Below are positions 12,223 through 15,581 of a stretch of DNA of 15,581 bases, piece after piece (positions within the stretch are counted from its first letter, which is position 1; each line of letters begins with the position of its first letter). The notes beneath the pieces were generated by a model. It saw nothing but the letters and a program-made list of their open reading frames with translations. It did not search any database and had not been told where the DNA came from. The position numbers and the translations under genes are program-made. The stretch spans positions 504,185 through 519,765 of the forward strand of contig MU646525.1 in the NCBI GenBank assembly GCA_026770585.1, written 5' to 3'. The stretch is from Baffinella frigidus (Eukaryota > Cryptophyceae > Cryptomonadales > Baffinellaceae).

Positions 12223-13300
12223 CTGCCGAGTGGTGAGGGAACAGTTCAGCAGTGTTAAAATGTGCAGCGGAATCCGAGGCAAGGTTGGGGCCTCGGACTT
12301 TTAAAATATTCTGTACCCGCTCAAGAGCCAGCTTCCTCTGCCAGCGAGCGTCGTCTGTGTATAGTCTGCCGTTAGCGCTCTGTAAAGCGACTGTACGATC
12401 GCTCACTGGCCCCCGAGCTCCTCCGTTCTACCAAAAGAAAACAGAATCAGAGAGACCGAGAATGCCCAGTTCACATCTCCGACCTACCCTCTGGGTTGGT
12501 CTGATGATCGGGCCTCTCCAACAAAGCCCGCACGGGAGTCGTACAGGGGTAACTCGACATGAAGAACCGCCCTAGGGTTCCACAGTAGGCATGTGCCTAT
12601 GGTCACGTGACCCTTCGAGCGGTGCGTGCCCTTCATTCCCTCAATTTTTAGTAACCCCTTAGCAGCCACCGATGCCTCTGTGCCCCGGATTTTCGGGGGA
12701 GATTCTAGACTTTGGGCGTGTTTCCCGGGTGACAATCAGCTTTGGACCGATTTCCAAAAGTCACCGGTGATTGATAAGTGGCCCCAGGAAGAAGAGGAAG
12801 AAGAAGAAGAAGGAGACGAAGAAGAAAGAAGAAGCTAAGTGGCCCCTGCACAAAGAAAAAGCTAAGTGGCCCCTGCGGACGAAGAAAAAAGAAAAAGCTA
12901 AGTGGCCCCTGCACTCGCACCTGGCATAGCGACACGTTCTCCGGGTTGATGGTACCGATGAGCTCGAGCCTGCACCCCGGAGAGCGACCTTTGTTAGTAC
13001 CAACACCACCTGTACAGGGTAACAGTACCACTGAGAAGCCTACGGTGCCCACTCAGCCCCGGACATCCGGGGTAACGTGACCAATTTCCAATAAACATTG
13101 AAGAAAGGGGTCCAATTCCGGTTCAAAAGTGGTCCATGTAGTCTTCTGGGTGGGGAATGTACAGCAGGGTTGCAGAGAGTCACTTTACAGTAGGGCTGTG
13201 TGTGTGAGAGAGAAAGCTCGTTCCTCTTTGGGGCCTTCACACGCTCAATGAGGATACCCTTGAGCCGGTTTCTGCCGCGATCCTTTTGCATCGGGGGGGG
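12223..13300. other. Region upstream of the minus-strand terminal exon
   Basis: A 12-bp palindrome ggtcacgtgacc at 12601-12612. A minisatellite lies at 12773-12912: gctaagtggcccctgc three times plus one degenerate copy, with GAA-rich spacers. On the minus strand, 13271 downward reads NRLKGILIERVKAPKRNEL after a gcggcag acceptor; it could be an upstream exon of the same gene but is unproven. Confidence 0.5.
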
Positions 13301-13485
13301 GCCTGATGTGATCCGAAAAGAAGCATTGTCTTTCTGCAGGATACGTGCCGGTGTCCGCCTATGGTGGTAGTTAAAAGAACCTAAAGGACCTAAAGGACCT
13401 ACAGTAGGGCTGCAGTAGGGCTAATTCTACCGCTTGACAAAGAATGAGGGAGAGATTGTACCAGGGTGGGGGTGGAAATCGTAAC

Positions 13486-13526
13486 CGGGTTTAGGGTTTA
13501 GGGTTTAGGGTTTGGGGTTTAGGGTT
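13486..13526. repeat. G-strand TTTAGGG array
   Basis: About five gggttta units, G-rich on the + strand. Confidence 0.93.
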
Positions 13527-14154
13527 ACGTATAAAGTCAATCTCATCTAGGAACATACCAGAATCTGTCCACACAAAAAGGCGTGAGATAGCATCATTGT
13601 ATGCCTAAAATAGCATATCCCTTATGTGCCTGGGTCATCCTGAGATGACAAAAGGCTCAAATGTCAACTTTGGCATTTTTTAATTAGGCCGCCTCTTGAT
13701 GGAAAATTATGAAAAAAACACCAGCTTGTCAGGCTCGCTAAGCTGAACAAATTGAGTAATTGGTGCTCAACGACCCGAGAAATTCCTGATTTATGAGACC
13801 CGGAAAACCGCCCTCCGCTAAATTCGAATCCCTACACCTGATTCCTGCTAAAAAAAATGATCACGTACCTTTTTCGGCAGATAAGGGGTATATACACCCG
13901 TATCTTCCGCGTCGGAAGCCTAAGATAGCGGGACATAATCTGTCTTGTTCCGAAATTTAATTTTTAATTTACCGATCGAAGCTGTGGAGGAGCGCTGGAA
14001 TCTTTTTGTAAGACGGTGGGGAATAACCCTTCAAAAGAAAGACAACGATTTACACCAAATTCGTAGTTTCTGGATTTATTTATTGTTTGGTAAAGTCGCT
14101 CACGCTGCCACTCGTGGCAGAACAAGAACGAGACCATCGACGACGTCCCGGCTG
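13527..14154. other. AT-richer unassigned stretch
   Basis: Lower GC than the rest. A 93-codon frame (from 13945, non-ATG start) has no recognisable motif and is not supported. Perfect hairpin ctgccac/gtggcag at 14105-14120. Confidence 0.4.
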
Positions 14155-14242
14155 AAGGGTCCTTTAGGTCCTTTAGGTTTCAGGTCCTTTAGGTCCTTTG
14201 GTAAGGCCTTAAAGGTAAAATGGTAAGGCCTTAAAGGTAAAA
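14155..14242. repeat. Short tandem repeats
   Basis: ggtcctttag repeated about four times, then a perfect 2 x 22-bp repeat (tggtaaggccttaaaggt..) at 14199-14220 and 14221-14242. Confidence 0.9.
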
Positions 14243-14329
14243 TCACTTCCAAGTGCATGAAGTGCAGAACTGGTCAAACAAATCCAGTTTTTGTGAGATT
14301 GATTTTTGTGTGAGACGATTTTCGTTCGC

Positions 14330-14900
14330 AGGTGTCTCTTCACAAAACCCGACACGTTTTGAGAGAGGGAGAGAGGGAGGCAGGCACAGGACCAGAGAGG
14401 CTGCGGTCGCGGCCGAGGAGAAGAGGACAGCTCCCCGCCGCGTCCTCCCTCTTCCGCCGACTTCCGCCAGGGAGGCGGGGTGGCTCAGCATCCTCGCGAG
14501 GGGGACAACTGGAGGGTTGGTTCGCACACTTGTACGTGGCGAGAGCATCGTGGCAGCGAAGACGCCATAGATGGTGAGGCCCCATCCCATCTCCAACACT
14601 CAGCTGTCTCCTACTCTGAGGCTGGCCTCCCGGCCTCGGAGTACCGCATGCCCGGTCCAGTTGATGGTCGGCGCGTCCCCCGCAGGTGGGTGGAGCATCC
14701 GCGCTGGGGCGTCCGCCTGCTCCGGTGGAGGGCGCTGCGGATCCGCAGTCGCAGGCAGGCGATGGAGGCGGTGGGCCGCGGAGGGCGCTTGTCATGGCTG
14801 TCAATCAGTACCATGATGCAGAGGTGCGATTCATGCCGCGTGGGTTGACATGCCGCATTCCATTTGTAGAATTTGCGGCCTCCTCCCAAGCTTCACAGTG
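14330..14900. other. GC-rich, coding-like block, strand unresolved
   Basis: Several long frames overlap on both strands (up to 154 codons on -, 122 on +). On + there are acceptor-like ttttcgttcgcag (14331) and cgtcccccgcag (about 14685). The frame after the latter reads VGGASALGRPPAPVEG.. and later LVMAVNQYHDAEVRF. On - a well-placed ATG (MTSALRGPPPP..) and a hydrophobic frame compete. Frame openness is inflated by GC content; no family recognised. Confidence 0.35.
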
Positions 14901-14973
14901 CACCCACTCCCATCACCTCTCAGCTCCTACCCGTGGCATCTCTCTCATCGTCTGTGCGAAAACTGGTCAGTGC

Positions 14974-15108
14974 GCGAGCTACTTACTGCCTACGGATTGC
15001 CTACGGTAGGTTTAGGGGGGATCCTACGACTTTATAATGCAAAAAATTAAAAAGTCGTAGGAGCCCCCTTACCTACCGTAGGCAATCCGTAGGCTCTAAG
15101 TACCTCGC
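14974..15108. mobile_element. Fold-back element
   Basis: Arms from gcgagctacttactgcctac and complement, including 14989-15033 with 15051-15093 (cctacggattgcctacggta). AT-rich loop. Shares the ctacggtagg/gggggatcctacg core with 8535, 11243 and 11503. Confidence 0.88.
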
Positions 15109-15162
15109 TGGCGTTAGCTTTCGGCATTAAAACTCATCTCTGGCCTTGGGGTGCACGACGTT

Positions 15163-15323
15163 CCACCAGCCCTCCAAAAGATCGATTTTCGACCTTTTCC
15201 CAAAAGTTGATTTCGTACCCAGATTGTGTTAACTTAAGTCACAGCACCTCGTATTCGAGGTGCTGGCAAGGTAAATCTGAGGTCTGAAAATCGACGATTT
15301 GGTCTTCCCGTGAGGCTTGGTGG
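15163..15323. mobile_element. Fold-back element, family alpha, copy 3
   Basis: Termini ccaccagccctcc.. and ..gaggcttggtgg; inner arms atcgattttcgacc/ggtctgaaaatcgacgat. Contains a perfect hairpin cagcacctcg/cgaggtgctg at 15242-15265. Confidence 0.75.
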
Positions 15324-15411
15324 TTGGGTTTCGTACCGGGGCGGGAGGTGATATGAGCGACGTAACTCTTGCATGGCATGCCAACCCCCTAAACCCTAAG
15401 CCCTATGTCAG

Positions 15412-15482
15412 GTGGAGAATCTTTCAGTCGCAAAGGCTGCTAAGGATTACATCATCTCAGCTCTCAAGAAACTGGGGGGCTG
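15412..15482 (+). CDS. Candidate exon of a second plus-strand gene
   Basis: After a telomere-like tract and acceptor (ccctatgtcag) one frame reads VENLSVAKAAKDYIISALKK then LGG, a well-formed amphipathic helix. No GT follows before the window end, but a good GC-type donor (CTG|GCAAGC) does at 15483. The next array starts just beyond. The A..AK.YI..AL pattern is seen in ribokinase-type proteins such as ThiD, but one helix cannot assign a family. A second open frame exists. Confidence 0.45.
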
Positions 15483-15492
15483 GCAAGCGACC

Positions 15493-15581
15493 CTACACCC
15501 GAAACCCGAACCCCCAAACCCGAACCCCCAAACCCGAACCCCCAAACCCCAAACCCCAAACCCCAAACCCCAAACCCCAAA
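15493..15581. repeat. CCCGAAC/CCCCAAA heptamer array at right edge
   Basis: Alternating cccgaac and ccccaaa units (14-bp period), then pure CCCCAAA to the window end; another homogenised variant. Confidence 0.93.

Noticed and set aside
13815-13840. tRNA B-box-like attcgaatcc (also ggattcaaatcc at 10683)
   Set aside because: The flanking bases do not pair into a T-arm stem and no acceptor or anticodon stem can be built.
13945-14226. 93-codon plus-strand frame
   Set aside because: Non-ATG start, AT-rich, ends in short tandem repeats, no motif recognised.
14233-14318. Short frame with a KCMKCR (CxxC) motif
   Set aside because: Only about 28 codons between stops next to a tandem repeat; a single CxxC is too little to call a zinc-binding domain.

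Overview
The window looks like nuclear DNA from a eukaryote with plant/algal-type (TTTAGGG) telomeres. It holds long and short (CCCTAAA)n arrays and their variants, many short fold-back (MITE-like) elements, minisatellites, and GT-AG spliced micro-exons. A green alga such as a prasinophyte-type species fits best, judging from the heptamer and the plant-like protein motifs. That placement is inference. No bacterial gene, CRISPR array, rRNA or convincing tRNA was found.

The main result is a gene that no single long ORF shows. Between about 1309 and 10576 on the + strand, twelve short exons join in phase into the C-terminal ~281 residues of ADAT3/TAD3, the non-catalytic subunit of the heterodimeric tRNA adenosine-34 deaminase. 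Proposed exons: 1309-1440, 2060-2124, 2850-2881, 3313-3370, 4380-4445, 5697-5767, 6431-6494, 7529-7593, 7807-7919, 8698-8765, 9559-9593, 10499-10576. Landmarks appear in family order: the WP..F segment, FTPDEM..M.GHM, AVVVDPATG, HPLRHAAM (pseudo-catalytic), YLCTGYD, EPCPMCAMALVHAR (zinc cysteines), GALGSR and SLNHHYEVYRG, then a stop. The N-terminal part lies upstream of the window or was not recognised.

The introns (213-1251 bp) are unusual. Telomere-like heptamer arrays fill several of them. In four introns the C-rich array ends in ACCCAG, which is itself the 3' splice acceptor. Almost every exon has one or more partial, decayed copies of itself or its splice junction in a neighbouring intron. 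Many exon/copy differences are synonymous. A 21-bp minisatellite of about 640 bp begins with the last 19 bases of the CAMALVHAR exon. Fold-back elements of several families sit in the same introns.

Right of the ADAT3 stop (10577-15581) there are more fold-backs, tandem and dispersed repeats. There is a probable terminal exon of an unidentified minus-strand gene (12139-12222), convergent with ADAT3. A GC-rich, coding-like block lies at 14330-14900. Near the right edge, a plus-strand exon-like segment (15412-15482) has telomere-like sequence on both sides, the same layout as in ADAT3. Exon boundaries were read by eye from motif order, splice dinucleotides and phase, without RNA evidence.
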